Counted from the first letter of the stretch, positions 28,724-38,383 are shown. The stretch is 64,000 nt of DNA from a bacterium MS4 (GCA_000752215.1 CCFG01000005.1:62001-126000), one strand, 5' to 3'. A program made the numbers and translations. Notes: generated by a model from the sequence alone, not told the origin.

Positions 28724-28760
28724 AAAGGCTGTTGTACCGTAAAGGGAGACAGCAGCCTTT
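28724..28760 (+). terminator. Hairpin after DUF4125, probable end of hpd operon
   Basis: AAAGGCTGTTGT (28724-28735) pairs with ACAGCAGCCTTT (28749-28760) with one G-U pair; 13-base loop. Only a short T stretch follows, so termination efficiency is uncertain. Confidence 0.5.
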
Positions 28761-28883
28761 AAGCCGGCTTACACGCGGTGACGGCTCACCACAAACGGTC
28801 ATTACGGGGATGCTTTCCCTTTTTAATCAGTATCCGAACTACTGCCTATAACCACGGTTTTCTAAGACTTCAGTCGCATATTT

Positions 28884-28928
28884 GGGCCTGTTGTAAGTAC
28901 AAATTACAACTATGGCCTAATTTTTTTT
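28884..28928 (+). terminator. Hairpin with T-run; also contains a GTTGTAA/TTACAAC palindrome
   Basis: GTTGTAA (28890-28896) and TTACAAC (28904-28910), spaced by 7, are enclosed by GGCC/GGCC and followed by TAATTTTTTTT. This can act as a second terminator or as a leader attenuator for the regulator gene downstream. The palindrome could instead be a regulator-binding site. The rest of 28660-29119 shows no gene. Confidence 0.5.
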
Positions 28929-29119
28929 GAAAGGAATCGGTTGTATTCTTTGTGAAGGAAGATTTAAAAAATCAGGTGTCTTTTGTGTACTTGCGATAAC
29001 TATTCAATCGGGACGAGCCCAGGAGCGTCTTCCCGTGAATAGACAGAGCAGGTGAAAGGACATTGACCGTCAACACGTACCGGGCCAGACCGGCTCAAAG
29101 GCGAAGTAGGGGTAGGGAT

Positions 29120-29776
29120 ATGAAACTTGAGGATACGACAATTTATCCGTTCATCAAAAGTTATCCCGAGCTGTGTAAGCTATATAAATTCAGTCGGAAC
29201 AAGTATATCACCCGTGTAGTCTGGAATGACGAAGATGTCTGGTATTTGGTCAGTGGCAGTGTGAAAGTGGAAGCGACTGCCCAGAATGGGAAAAAGCTGC
29301 TGGTAGATATCGTCTGCGAAGACAATTATGTCGGACATTTAAGTAATTTCTACGGTCAAAACTTTTATTGCGACTGTGTTGCCATGATTTCCAGCACCCT
29401 GATCCGAATTCCGGCGGAAATGTTCCGCGGCCTGCTGAACACACAGGAGTTCAGCCGCCACTTTTACATGAAGACCAGCGCCCGCCTATACGACATGTAT
29501 AAAAAAGAGTTGATGAGAGGTCTGTTCACGCAGCGCCAGCAATTCGCATTTTATGTCATTGACAAAACCAAGGACGGCATCTGCCGGATTCACAGCATCT
29601 ATTATATCTGCGAATATCTGAAAATCAGCCGGCGAAACCTGTACAACCTGCTGGCCCGCTTCGAAGAGGATGGCATTATGGAACGCTTAGAGACAGGCGA
29701 TATCCAAGTGCTTGATATGGAAGCACTGTTCGAAATCGCAAAGCCTGTCGCTGACTTCTGCCACAACAAAATCTGA
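29120..29776 (+). CDS. Crp/Fnr-family transcriptional regulator
   Basis: A 218-residue regulator. The N-terminal cyclic-nucleotide-like beta-roll (about 25-110) includes VWYLVSGSVKVEATAQNGKK and VDIVCEDNYVGHLSNFYG. A long dimerisation helix comes next, then a C-terminal winged HTH with YICEYLKISRRNLYNLLARF. No N-terminal FNR cysteine cluster; closest in style to YeiL-like proteins. The start at 29120 uses AGGGG 7 bases upstream. A TTG at 29063 is an alternative. Twenty-two bases before a trigger-factor-like gene, probably co-transcribed. Confidence 0.8.
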   Translation: MKLEDTTIYPFIKSYPELCKLYKFSRNKYITRVVWNDEDVWYLVSGSVKVEATAQNGKKLLVDIVCEDNYVGHLSNFYGQNFYCDCVAMISSTLIRIPAEMFRGLLNTQEFSRHFYMKTSARLYDMYKKELMRGLFTQRQQFAFYVIDKTKDGICRIHSIYYICEYLKISRRNLYNLLARFEEDGIMERLETGDIQVLDMEALFEIAKPVADFCHNKI

Positions 29777-29798
29777 TGATTTCCCGGAGGCTATTGAA

Positions 29799-30707
29799 AT
29801 GACAAAATATACTGTGGAGCAGACAGACCACAACCATGTCCGGTTCCGTTTTATCGTTCCGTCCGCAGAATTTGACACAATGCTGGAAACCGCATACCGG
29901 GTAAACAAAGATAAGTACGAAATACCCGGAGTACGAAAAGGCAAGGCGGAGCGAAAAATGGCAGAAGCTTATTTGGGCAGGGCAGTCTTTACCAAGCCAG
30001 TTGTCGACAAAATTGTTTCGGAGGCTTACTGCAAGGCTGCTTCCGAATACCCGGAGGAAATCTATTACTCCCCCGTGATAACCATAGAACAAAACGAACC
30101 GGGCAGGGATTTTATGTTTTCCGCACGGGTCAGAATCCGCCCCGAAGCCAAGCTGTGCAATTACCGGTCCGTTCTCCTGACGGAGGAAGACCGGAAAAAG
30201 GCCGACGAAACCGTTTGCGATATTCCGGAGAGCGAGCAGAATTCCACACGCCAGTATTTACTGCAGTCCGCCCTGATTAACCGTATTGCTGACCAAAGTA
30301 CTATTGAAATTCCGGAAACCATGATTTTAGAGCGGGCAGTAAACATGGCAAGGGAATTTGAACGGCGTTTGGAAACGGATCAGAAATCACTGAAGGATTA
30401 TTATCAAGAATGCGGCTCCGATGAGAAAACAATGCTTGCGGAATTTGCCTCAGACGCAAAAAAGCAACTGCGCTCCCGGCTGACGCTGCTGGCCATTGCC
30501 CGGTCGGAAGGGCTGGAAGCAACCGGCGAGGAATATGATGCGGAAATCCGGAGGTTGAGCGCCATGTACCTGATGACGACAGAACAGCTCAAAAAGTTTT
30601 TTGCAAACCGGGAAGGCTCAAAACTTAAAGAGGATATCGCAGTTTCCAAAGCTGCCGAATTCATCAACCAAACGGTTCAGCGGCAAAGCCAAAACAATGA
30701 GGCGTAG
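29799..30707 (+). CDS. Trigger-factor-like chaperone lacking the PPIase domain
   Basis: A 302-residue protein. The N-terminal domain has the trigger-factor pattern (DTMLETAYRVNKDKYEIPGV and RKGKAERKMAEAYLG), where RKGK matches the ribosome-docking loop. The C-terminal half is the helical chaperone-arm type (IEIPETMILERAVNMAREFE, TLLAIARSEGLEATGEEYDA). The roughly 85-residue FKBP-like PPIase domain normally between them is missing: the N domain runs directly into EEDRKKADETVCDIPES. Normal Tig is about 430 residues. The start has CCGGAGG upstream. Adjacent to a Crp/Fnr-type gene, not to clpP/clpX as housekeeping tig usually is, so it is likely a paralogue. Confidence 0.8.
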   Translation: MTKYTVEQTDHNHVRFRFIVPSAEFDTMLETAYRVNKDKYEIPGVRKGKAERKMAEAYLGRAVFTKPVVDKIVSEAYCKAASEYPEEIYYSPVITIEQNEPGRDFMFSARVRIRPEAKLCNYRSVLLTEEDRKKADETVCDIPESEQNSTRQYLLQSALINRIADQSTIEIPETMILERAVNMAREFERRLETDQKSLKDYYQECGSDEKTMLAEFASDAKKQLRSRLTLLAIARSEGLEATGEEYDAEIRRLSAMYLMTTEQLKKFFANREGSKLKEDIAVSKAAEFINQTVQRQSQNNEA

Positions 30708-30857
30708 CAGTGTCAAAACTCGGAAAATTTTCGTGAAAAAACTTTAAAAATCCGATATGGCTTGCGGCTGTTTTTGACATTTAGCGAGCCATTCCGGAAA
30801 GCAGTCTGTAATAGTGGGTAGCGGCTTTACTCTTCGATATGGTTGCAAACAAAGTAT

Positions 30858-31010
30858 AAGTCGGAAAGGAACCCTTATGACAACGCTGTGATCGAATCTT
30901 CTTACCGAACATTAAAAAGGGGACTTGTTCAGGATGCTGATTATAGCAATCCTGAACAAGCCCCCATGGATATCTTTAAATATTCTGCATTGGACTGGCT
31001 AAGTCCTATT
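30858..31010 (+). mobile_element. IS3-family transposase (OrfB) remnant with internal deletion
   Basis: About 50 codons match the C-terminal catalytic part of IS3/IS150-type OrfB: RNPYDNAVIESSYRTLKRGL, then QDADYSNPEQAPMDIFKY. The frame then jumps to SALDWLSPI, which normally lies about 13 residues later, so the segment containing YYNTKRMHS is deleted. No start codon, OrfA or terminal repeats are visible. Its end abuts the 3' end of the alanine dehydrogenase gene. Confidence 0.75.
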
Positions 31011-32124
31011 TTAACACGGCCTCTGCATCGGTATATTCGATGTTAAGACTCTCTGCAACCGCCTTATTGGTAAGATGCCCATCAAAGGTATTCAGGCCGC
31101 GCAATAATGCCTTATCCTCCAGCAAGGCTGCTTTTGCACCTTTTTGGGCAATTTGAAATAAATACCCGATCGTGGAACCGGTCAATGCATAGGTTGAAGT
31201 TCTGGCCATGGAACCCGGCATATTTGCAACGGAATAGTGAATGACACCGTATTTTTCATAGATCGGGTTATCATGTGTCGTCGCTTTATCAATTGTTTCA
31301 ATGCTGCCGCCCTGATCGATCGCGACATCGACAATAACCGCGCCTTTTTTCATGGTCTTAACCATTTCGGCCGTAACGACCTTTGGTGCCTTTTTACCCG
31401 GAACAAGGACACAACCGATCAGTACATCCGCTTTTTTGACGGCCTGTGCTATTTCATATTCACTGGAAAGGACCGTCGTAACCTTCCCGCCAAAAATATC
31501 GTCCAGATAGCTTAATCTCTTTTTACTCACATCAAAGACGGTAACATGCGCACGCATGCCCACGGCGATCTTAGCAGCGTTCGTACCGACACTTCCTCCA
31601 CCGACAATCACAACTTCCGCCGGCGCCACGCCGGGCACACCGCTTAAAAGGACTCCTTCTCCGCCGTAAAAAGACTGAAGATAATTTGCCGCTACCTGTA
31701 CGGACATACGTCCTGCGATTTCACTCATCGGCAACAGCAGAGGCAAAGACCCATCCTCCGTCTCCACGGTTTCATAGGCGATCCCGGTTACTTTTTTCTC
31801 CAGCAGGGCATTGGTAAGAGCCGGATTAGGGGCAAGGTGCAGATATGTATAGAGGATTTGCCCCTCTTTAAAATAATGATATTCACTTTCCAGCGGCTCT
31901 TTGACTTTTACGATGATGTCGGACTGGGAGAAAACTTCTGATACATCCTTTTCGATAGCGGCACCTGCCGCTTCATATTCCGCATCGGCTATTCCGCTTC
32001 CAAGTCCGGCCGACTCCTCAACGATTACCTTGTGGCCCGCACTCACGAGTCTATGGACACCGGAAGGGGTCATCGAAACGCGGTTCTCATTGTTTTTGAT
32101 TTCCTTAGGAACTCCAATAATCAT
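31006..32124 (-). CDS. ald: Alanine dehydrogenase
   Basis: A 372-residue NAD-dependent alanine dehydrogenase (alanine + NAD to pyruvate + NH4+). N-terminal signature MIIGVPKEIKNNENRVSMTP, substrate-binding Lys in IIVKVKEPLESEY, catalytic His in YTYLHLAPNP, Rossmann VVIVGGGSVGTNAAKIAVGM near 170, and C-terminal GSMARTSTYALTGSTIGYLF. GAGGAAATTATC precedes the ATG. Its last codons (YTDAEAVLK) overlap the IS3 remnant zone, but the length is normal. Probably monocistronic; may recycle redox or feed amino groups. Confidence 0.95.
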   Translation of the reverse strand: MIIGVPKEIKNNENRVSMTPSGVHRLVSAGHKVIVEESAGLGSGIADAEYEAAGAAIEKDVSEVFSQSDIIVKVKEPLESEYHYFKEGQILYTYLHLAPNPALTNALLEKKVTGIAYETVETEDGSLPLLLPMSEIAGRMSVQVAANYLQSFYGGEGVLLSGVPGVAPAEVVIVGGGSVGTNAAKIAVGMRAHVTVFDVSKKRLSYLDDIFGGKVTTVLSSEYEIAQAVKKADVLIGCVLVPGKKAPKVVTAEMVKTMKKGAVIVDVAIDQGGSIETIDKATTHDNPIYEKYGVIHYSVANMPGSMARTSTYALTGSTIGYLFQIAQKGAKAALLEDKALLRGLNTFDGHLTNKAVAESLNIEYTDAEAVLK

Positions 32125-32223
32125 GATAATTTCCTCTTTTCAATAATAAGTATTCCATATTAACCCACTGATTTATGTAGATATTTCGCTCTTGTCTCGC
32201 AGCGAAAATATCCTGCCGGGTTT

Positions 32224-32325
32224 CTATGGGGTACGAATTATTTCGATTTCCTCTTTTACTCCGTTTAAGAACAATTTCATATCTGGTGCTATTGTAAAGA
32301 TGATTTTTTTGAAATTAGTTTTCAT
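32224..32325 (-). CDS. Possible 33-residue small protein
   Basis: Starts MKTNFKKIIFTIAPDMKLFL after a good AAGAAGGTGAG ribosome site, between the second FGGY kinase gene and ald. No homologue recognised. It may be a real small protein or a leader peptide for ald. Confidence 0.3.
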   Translation of the reverse strand: MKTNFKKIIFTIAPDMKLFLNGVKEEIEIIRTP

Positions 32326-32445
32326 ATATCTCACCTTCTTTCTGTAGACCCGAATTAGGGAAGGGATGGGTTGGCCTGCAAAGGTCTCCCGTAAAGCATC
32401 CAATGAGCTGTATAAAGATATCATGAATGGCTGTACGCGTACCGA

Positions 32446-34059
32446 TCATTCTCCGGAACTGCCCAACAGCTTTGCGGCAGCCTTTTCTATGGGAAGACAA
32501 TCGACATAACGTTTCATATAGGCTTGAAATCCAGCCGCACCGTCAGGATTTGGGCCCAACTGGGTGCCTTCGGCATTCGCATACACACAGTCGGCCAAAA
32601 ACATTTCCAGAGATTCCCCTTCTGCATGGCTGTGTAAATAAGCAGCCAGCAATGCCATACCCCACGCTCCTCCCTCACCGGCAGTCGACATAACAGAAAC
32701 GGGAACGCCAATCGCATCGGCAAGAAACTGTTGCCCCGCACAGGATCGTTTGAACAGTCCCCCATGGCCGCAGATATGATCAAGCTGCACCTGCTCCTGC
32801 TGTACTAAGATGTCAAGTCCGATTTTCAGCGTGCTCAATGCGCTATAAAGGTTCATACGCATAAAATTGGCCAAAGTAAATTCGCTTTGGAGCGGGCGGA
32901 GCAACAATGGGCATCCATTTTCCATGCCTGTAACAGGTTCTCCGGACAAATAGTTATAGGATAATAATCCGCCGCAGTCGGGGGCTCCCGCAACAGCTGC
33001 GCCGTATAAGGTGCCGAACACGGCGCCTATGTCAGACTCAATGCCCAGATGGGCTGTGAATTCCTGGAACAGCTTCGCCCAGGCATCTATGTCCGAAGTA
33101 CAGTTGTTGCAGTGTACCATGGCGACTGCTGCCCCGGAAGGCGTTGTTACCAGATCAATTTCAGGATGTATGCCGGATAAAGGCTTTTTCAGGACAATCA
33201 TTGCGAAAACGGAGGTACCGGCGGACACGTTGCCTGTGTGGACAGCTACAGAGTTTGTCGCTACCATGCCGGTCCCGGCGTCTCCCTCGGGTGGGCAGAA
33301 AGGAATTCCTGCCTGCAGCGTACCCGTGGGGTCAAGCAGGCTTGCTCCGCTTTCCGTCAGCACACCGGCCTGCTCGCCAGCTGGCAGCACCCGCGGCAGG
33401 ATATCTTCGATGCCCCAGCAGAACTTCTTCTCACCGATCAAATCATCAAACTTTCTCATCATCGCCTGATCGTAGGTTCCGGTGGTGCTGTTGATCGGGA
33501 ACATACCTGACGCGTCACCTATCCCCAAGACCTTCCGGCCAGTCAAAAGCCAGTGGACATAGCCGGCCAGAGTGGTAAGATATGCGATATCCTTAACGTG
33601 AGGCTCGCCGTTCAAAATAGCCTGATACAGGTGGGCGATGCTCCATCGCTGCGGGATGTTGAAATGAAATTGCTCCGTCAGGATCTCCGAGGCTTGACCG
33701 GTTATGGTATTGCGCCAGGTGCGAAAGGGTACCAGCAATTGCCCGTTTTTGTCAAAGGCCAGATAGCCGTGCATCATGGCAGAGATGCCTATAGCGCCCA
33801 CGGAAGTCAGTTCGATGTCATATTTACCGCGCACATCGGCGGCCAAGGCCCGGTAGCTGGACTGCAAACCGGCACAGATTTCATCCTGACTGTAGGTCCA
33901 TACCCCATCCTTTTGCCGGTTCTCCCAGGCGTGACTGCCGGAAGCGATCGGTACAAAGTCTTCTCCGATCAACACGGCTTTGATCCGGGTAGAACCCAGT
34001 TCAATTCCGAGAGATGTTTTACCGGCGGATATGGCATGTTTGATCTGATCTGTTTTCAT
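32446..34059 (-). CDS. FGGY-family carbohydrate kinase (xylulokinase/ribulokinase-like)
   Basis: A 537-residue sugar kinase with two actin-like halves. N-terminal phosphate-1 loop [17 protein letters not shown] near 17, [16 protein letters not shown] near 88, and the C-terminal adenosine-loop [20 protein letters not shown] near 435 with [17 protein letters not shown]. Length is nearer AraB-type ribulokinases than the roughly 490 of XylB. Follows the AraD-like epimerase gene by 57 bases with AGGAGCG upstream, so it probably phosphorylates a ketopentose feeding the same route. Exact sugar not deducible. Confidence 0.75.
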   Translation of the reverse strand: MKTDQIKHAISAGKTSLGIELGSTRIKAVLIGEDFVPIASGSHAWENRQKDGVWTYSQDEICAGLQSSYRALAADVRGKYDIELTSVGAIGISAMMHGYLAFDKNGQLLVPFRTWRNTITGQASEILTEQFHFNIPQRWSIAHLYQAILNGEPHVKDIAYLTTLAGYVHWLLTGRKVLGIGDASGMFPINSTTGTYDQAMMRKFDDLIGEKKFCWGIEDILPRVLPAGEQAGVLTESGASLLDPTGTLQAGIPFCPPEGDAGTGMVATNSVAVHTGNVSAGTSVFAMIVLKKPLSGIHPEIDLVTTPSGAAVAMVHCNNCTSDIDAWAKLFQEFTAHLGIESDIGAVFGTLYGAAVAGAPDCGGLLSYNYLSGEPVTGMENGCPLLLRPLQSEFTLANFMRMNLYSALSTLKIGLDILVQQEQVQLDHICGHGGLFKRSCAGQQFLADAIGVPVSVMSTAGEGGAWGMALLAAYLHSHAEGESLEMFLADCVYANAEGTQLGPNPDGAAGFQAYMKRYVDCLPIEKAAAKLLGSSGE

Positions 34060-34116
34060 TATCTTTCGCTCCTATCTTACAATAAAAAGCACTCACCCGA
34101 TTCGCTTGCTGTTTAT

Positions 34117-34815
34117 TTATTTCTGTCCGTAATAGGCGTTTGAACCATGTTTACGGAAGTAATGCTTTTCCATCAGACACCGGGGCGCCGTTTCCACTTT
34201 GCTGCTGCCCAGGTCCTGAGTCAGAAGCGCCATGTGGCACACCTCGTCCAGTACCAACGCGTTCTCCACCGCTTTCTGCGCCGAGGGTCCCCATGCGAAG
34301 GGGCCGTGCTTGTTCACCAGCACCGCCGGCATTGCCGCCGGATCGATCTCCCGGTTCCGGAATGTCTCCACGATCACCCGTCCCGTGTTGCGCTCATAGT
34401 CCTCCCTGATTTCCCGCTCCGACAGTGGGCGCGTACACGGTACGCTGCCGTAGAAATGGTCAGCATGGGTCGTGCCGTAGCAGGACAGGTCCTTTTCTGC
34501 CTGCGCAAATGCGGTCGCCCACCGGGAATGGGTATGCACCACGCTGTGGACCTGCGGAAAGCAGCGGTATAGCTCCAGGTGTGTAGGCAGGTCCGACGAG
34601 GGGTTCAGATTGCTCTCGACCACATTACCAGCCAAATCCGTCACCACCATCTGTTCCGGACACATGGTGGAATAGTCCACCCCGCTGGGTTTGATCACAA
34701 CATACAGCCGGTCCGGCGTAATGGCCGACACATTTCCCCAGGTCAGCGTCACCAGATTGTGCTCCGCCAAAAACAGATTCGCCTTGCAGACTTCCTGCTT
34801 CAATTTTTCCAGCAT
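34117..34815 (-). CDS. araD: L-ribulose-5-phosphate 4-epimerase (AraD/UlaF/SgbE family)
   Basis: A 232-residue zinc-dependent aldolase-class II epimerase interconverting L-ribulose-5-P and D-xylulose-5-P. Signatures: TLTWGNVSAI, VIKPSGVDYSTM, SSDLPTHLELYRCFP, metal-binding VVHTHSRWATAFAQA and CYGTTHADHFYGSVPCTR, third ligand His in VLVNKHGPFAWG. GAGGAGGAG precedes the ATG, which abuts the kinase stop. Works after UlaE-like and L-xylulokinase-like enzymes encoded just upstream. Confidence 0.9.
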   Translation of the reverse strand: MLEKLKQEVCKANLFLAEHNLVTLTWGNVSAITPDRLYVVIKPSGVDYSTMCPEQMVVTDLAGNVVESNLNPSSDLPTHLELYRCFPQVHSVVHTHSRWATAFAQAEKDLSCYGTTHADHFYGSVPCTRPLSEREIREDYERNTGRVIVETFRNREIDPAAMPAVLVNKHGPFAWGPSAQKAVENALVLDEVCHMALLTQDLGSSKVETAPRCLMEKHYFRKHGSNAYYGQK

Positions 34816-36357
34816 TTACGATTTCTCCTCCTCAATCAGCGCCTGCATCTGCGGCCACAAACCATCCAGACAGTGAATGGTCCTGCGGTAGAGCGCGTAT
34901 TTTTTGTCGTAAATATCCCTGACCTTCGGGTCCGGTTCAGCGCGTGTGGAAACATTGCACATCCGTGCCGCCGCGGCCGAAAGAGACGGATCGTCCCCAA
35001 TCGCCGCGGCCACCGCGATCGCACAGCCCATGGCACCCGTCTCATTGGCCGTAACCGTTTCCACCGGCAGCCCCATGACGTCTGCGAACATCTGCACCCA
35101 GACTGTGGAATGCGCCGCGCCTCCGGCCAGACGGATACAGGCCGGTTTTCCTGCGGGCCAGGACCGCATCAGCTTCTCAAAGTGATAGCGGTGGGAAAAC
35201 ACAATCCCCTCATAGATGCTGCGGCAAAGGTGTTTCCGGGTATGAGAAGCCGTCATGCCTACGAAGGCTCCCCTGGCATTGGGGTGAACGTTGCTGGCCA
35301 GCAGGAACGGCAGGAATACCGGCACAAATTCCTCCGGCGGAATTTCCGTTACCCAGCCGTCCATGATCTTGTAGGCGGATTTTCCTTCCGCCTTTGCCGT
35401 CCGGTGCAGTTCCGGCAGCAGCTGACGGAGAAACCACGCGTGGTTTCCCGCCGACGTAGGGCTGGATTCTTCAATGAGATAGTACTCCGGCAGGCAAAAC
35501 AGGGAATTCATCAATACACTGCCGTTCATCACCGCTTCCCGTCGCAGATACTCGTTGATAGACCAGGTTCCCGCGATCATACACAGATTCCGCTCATCCG
35601 TCACGCCTGCCGCCAGGGCGCAGGCGTCAATGTCAAACATGCCGCCGATTACCGGCGTCCCTTCCCTGAGTCCGCAGTCCCGTGCCGCCTGTTCTGTTAC
35701 ATAGCCAAAGACTTCGGCCGACCGGCAAAGCGGCGGAAGGGCGTTACGGATTGATTCCAGACCGAACATTTTCAAAAGTTCGTCATCATAGTCCCGGGTA
35801 TGCAGATTCAAAAGGCTGGTGCCGGAAATATCCGTTAGCTCTGCGCCTGCTTTTCCTGTCAGCCGAAAGCGCACGTAATCCTTACACTCAAACACCCATT
35901 GGATTTCCGGCATCACCTCCGGCTCATGATCCCGCAGCCACGCCAGCAGCGCCACCGGCTGACAGGACAGGATTTTCTGGCAGGTCTTTTGAAAGGCCTT
36001 TTTCTCTGTGCCGTCCTTCCGCCAGTGTTGTGGATATTCATATGCGCGGTTGTCTGTAGAAATGATACCGTTTCTCGCCGGTCTGCCGTCCCGCCCCCAT
36101 AAATAGAGCCCCTTCCCATGGCCGCAGATGCCGATACCTGCAACATCCGCCGGGTCTGCCCCGGTCTGCTTCAGGGCAGACCGGATTACGCAGCAGTTGG
36201 CCTGCCACATCTCCTCCATATCCCGTTCCACAAACCCGGGGCGAGGCGTAAGCATAGCAGTGTCCACAGAGCATACGCCTGTTTCTTTTCCGTCTGCCGT
36301 AAACAGAGCCGCCTTGGTGGAGGTGCCGCCGTTGTCCAGTCCCAGATAATACCGCAT
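34816..36357 (-). CDS. L-xylulokinase-like FGGY kinase
   Basis: A 513-residue FGGY kinase resembling LyxK. N-terminal YYLGLDNGGTSTKAALF phosphate loop, VAGIGICGHGKGLYLWG, TDNRAYEYPQHWR, Asp in GGMFDIDACALAAG, and RLAGGAAHSTVWVQMFADVM with ETGAMGCAIAVAAA near the C terminus. The start at 36357 has GGAGGG 8 bases upstream and sits just after the UlaE-like stop. Predicted reaction: L-xylulose + ATP to L-xylulose-5-P. Gene order with UlaE-like and AraD supports this. Confidence 0.78.
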   Translation of the reverse strand: MRYYLGLDNGGTSTKAALFTADGKETGVCSVDTAMLTPRPGFVERDMEEMWQANCCVIRSALKQTGADPADVAGIGICGHGKGLYLWGRDGRPARNGIISTDNRAYEYPQHWRKDGTEKKAFQKTCQKILSCQPVALLAWLRDHEPEVMPEIQWVFECKDYVRFRLTGKAGAELTDISGTSLLNLHTRDYDDELLKMFGLESIRNALPPLCRSAEVFGYVTEQAARDCGLREGTPVIGGMFDIDACALAAGVTDERNLCMIAGTWSINEYLRREAVMNGSVLMNSLFCLPEYYLIEESSPTSAGNHAWFLRQLLPELHRTAKAEGKSAYKIMDGWVTEIPPEEFVPVFLPFLLASNVHPNARGAFVGMTASHTRKHLCRSIYEGIVFSHRYHFEKLMRSWPAGKPACIRLAGGAAHSTVWVQMFADVMGLPVETVTANETGAMGCAIAVAAAIGDDPSLSAAAARMCNVSTRAEPDPKVRDIYDKKYALYRRTIHCLDGLWPQMQALIEEEKS

Positions 36358-36359
36358 GG

Positions 36360-37223
36360 TCAGCCCTCCAGAGCGGTATAGAACTGCCGCTCTATAAACG
36401 CCTTGCTTTTCCGGACCTGCTCCATGTCGTCCTGACCGGGCTGGTGCCACATCTCCATCAGATACGGCCCAAGATAGCCCAACCTTTCCAACTGATCAAA
36501 CCGCGCCGGAAAATCCACGCAGCCGGAGCCAAACTCCACACATTTGAACTGGCCAGGATATTCTCCTTTAACCGCTTTGGTTTCCTTTATATGGACTCCG
36601 ACAATGCTGGAAATCCCTTTCGCCAGCTCCGCCGCGGGGTCATTCTCCGGCCATGCGCTCAGATTGCCCAGATCCGGATACACTTTATACCATGGCGACC
36701 GAATCTTACGTTCATAATGCAGGTACTTTGTGATCGAGTTCAGGAATGGTGTATCCATGATCTCCATGGCCAGCATCACCTGGCTTTTTTCAGCCTGCCT
36801 GGCCGCCCATGTCATCCCTTTCACGAACCGTTCCACACTCTCCGGCGTGGACGGTTCGTAGTACACATCATATCCCGCCAGCTGGATCACCCGCACTCCC
36901 AGATCACAGGCAAACTCAATAGCCCGGGACATCAGGTCGCAGGCCTTTTCCCTCAACGCAGGGTCGGCGCTTCCAAAGGGAAAGCGGCGGTGAGCGCTCA
37001 AACACATAGATCGCAGGGGCATCTCATAATGGAAGGTCTGGCGGTAGAGCTGCAGCCGCTGGTGCCGGCTCCAGTACAGCCGCTCGATCCGGTCGTCCTG
37101 CTCGTCAACGCTGATTTCCATATAGTCAAACCCAGCGTTCTTCGCCTTCTGAAGCCGCACAGGCCATATATCCGACTGATTGAACGCTTTCTCATAAATT
37201 CCAAGCAAATGTCTGCCCAGCAT
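36360..37223 (-). CDS. ulaE: L-xylulose-5-phosphate 3-epimerase (UlaE/SgbU-like)
   Basis: A 287-residue TIM-barrel epimerase converting L-xylulose-5-P to L-ribulose-5-P. Family landmarks: LLGIYEKAF at the start, DYMEISVDEQDDRIERLYWS, SMCLSAHRRFPFGS, VIQLAGYDVYYE, catalytic Glu in MLAMEIMDTPFLNS, KVYPDLGNLSAWPE, VHIKETKAVKG and YLMEMWHQP. The start at 37223 with GAGGTG upstream is chosen because the family begins at this residue; an open frame extends to 37412 without support. Confidence 0.88.
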   Translation of the reverse strand: MLGRHLLGIYEKAFNQSDIWPVRLQKAKNAGFDYMEISVDEQDDRIERLYWSRHQRLQLYRQTFHYEMPLRSMCLSAHRRFPFGSADPALREKACDLMSRAIEFACDLGVRVIQLAGYDVYYEPSTPESVERFVKGMTWAARQAEKSQVMLAMEIMDTPFLNSITKYLHYERKIRSPWYKVYPDLGNLSAWPENDPAAELAKGISSIVGVHIKETKAVKGEYPGQFKCVEFGSGCVDFPARFDQLERLGYLGPYLMEMWHQPGQDDMEQVRKSKAFIERQFYTALEG

Positions 37224-37293
37224 ACTTATTACACCTCGATATCGGTTCCAGGATATTTCAACCGGGAAAGTAAATTGTCCTGGACCTCTCCTG

Positions 37294-38319
37294 TTACAGT
37301 TGAATCGTATATCTGGCTGTTTCATTCCGGCCGTGATTGGCCGCGTATAATACCACAGCATCCCCTTGCTGCTGCACAAGGATATTGGAAGCGCCAACGT
37401 CCAGGTCCACATGGATGCTATCCATGTTCAGCCTCCCGCCGTTCCAGAATGGCCGGTAGAGAACTGTGTTGCGTTCCCCGCCGCGGCTGCAGGCGAGGAT
37501 GACGGGTGTACCGCCACACAGTCCACACCATACGGCGTGGCCGAAGTCCAATTTCTCTTCTGTCAGCGTATCCCATCCGTCCCCGCTTTTTTTCAGGACC
37601 TTGAGCGTATCCCCATGAAACGGCGTGATACAGACCATTTCATCCCTATCGTCGCCGTCCACATCAAACATACACAGATCGCTGACAGGCTCGCCGCAGA
37701 GTTTCCGGGTCCCGCCCTGGGCATCGATAGCCCAGACGCCCTCGGTGCCGCTGACCAGAACATAGGTGCCATTGGCCTTTTGATACTGAAACATCCCGTG
37801 GTTCTTATGAATGCCTTCCAACAGAACCTTCCTGTCAAGGACCTCCAGATTTTCATTCAGGCAGTACTCATAAACCGCGCCCGGTTGAGACCAATCATCG
37901 GTATATTCCTTACTTTGGCACAGCGTGGCGGCCACGAGCTTCCGCGCTCCCGGACTCCCGGTCAGTGCAATGCGGTGTACGTACGGCAGCTTTGCCACGG
38001 TCCGTACAGACGCGGGAAGGACTTCTCCCTCCAGGCGCTCCAGGCGGCAATGGACAATCTCCGCTTCTTTGGAATCGAAAACGGGGTAAAACCGCTGGAT
38101 GGCCAGGAACTCCCCTTCCCTCTCCGGGATGGGCAAAACGCTCATGACGCCGCCGGCCAGCCCCGCCACCTTCTGCACATTTTTGGTCTGTGTGTCGATA
38201 AGCAGCATCTCCCCGTCCCGGTCCTCAGATGCCGTGATGCAGTACTGACGTCCCCGGATTTTTATCAGGTTGATGCAATAGCCCATGGGTAAAACGGCAA
38301 GTTTTTCTTTTATAATCAT
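37294..38319 (-). CDS. Unidentified protein, beta-propeller-like repeats
   Basis: A 341-residue protein without signal peptide or membrane helix. Repeated beta-strand units are suggested by CITASEDRDGEMLLIDTQ, GGVMSVLPIPEREGEFLAIQ, LVSGTEGVWAIDAQGG and MFDVDGDDRDEMVCIT. The last resembles an FG-GAP/VCBS calcium loop (DVDGDDRDE). Predicted cytosolic propeller. It sits between a TIM-barrel isomerase and the UlaE-like gene, so it is probably a sugar-pathway lactonase, sensor or binding protein. No known catalytic motif seen; I do not recognise the family. Confidence 0.6.
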   Translation of the reverse strand: MIIKEKLAVLPMGYCINLIKIRGRQYCITASEDRDGEMLLIDTQTKNVQKVAGLAGGVMSVLPIPEREGEFLAIQRFYPVFDSKEAEIVHCRLERLEGEVLPASVRTVAKLPYVHRIALTGSPGARKLVAATLCQSKEYTDDWSQPGAVYEYCLNENLEVLDRKVLLEGIHKNHGMFQYQKANGTYVLVSGTEGVWAIDAQGGTRKLCGEPVSDLCMFDVDGDDRDEMVCITPFHGDTLKVLKKSGDGWDTLTEEKLDFGHAVWCGLCGGTPVILACSRGGERNTVLYRPFWNGGRLNMDSIHVDLDVGASNILVQQQGDAVVLYAANHGRNETARYTIQL

Positions 38320-38383
38320 AATAAAGCCTCACAAATTCTTCGGGTGTTTTTCGTCAGCTTTGCTCTGACCGGAAATCCAGCAA

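Noticed and set aside
34579-35754. 391-codon plus-strand frame opposite the L-xylulokinase-like gene
   Set aside because: His/Arg-rich shadow frame without start signals; the opposite strand codes a full FGGY kinase.
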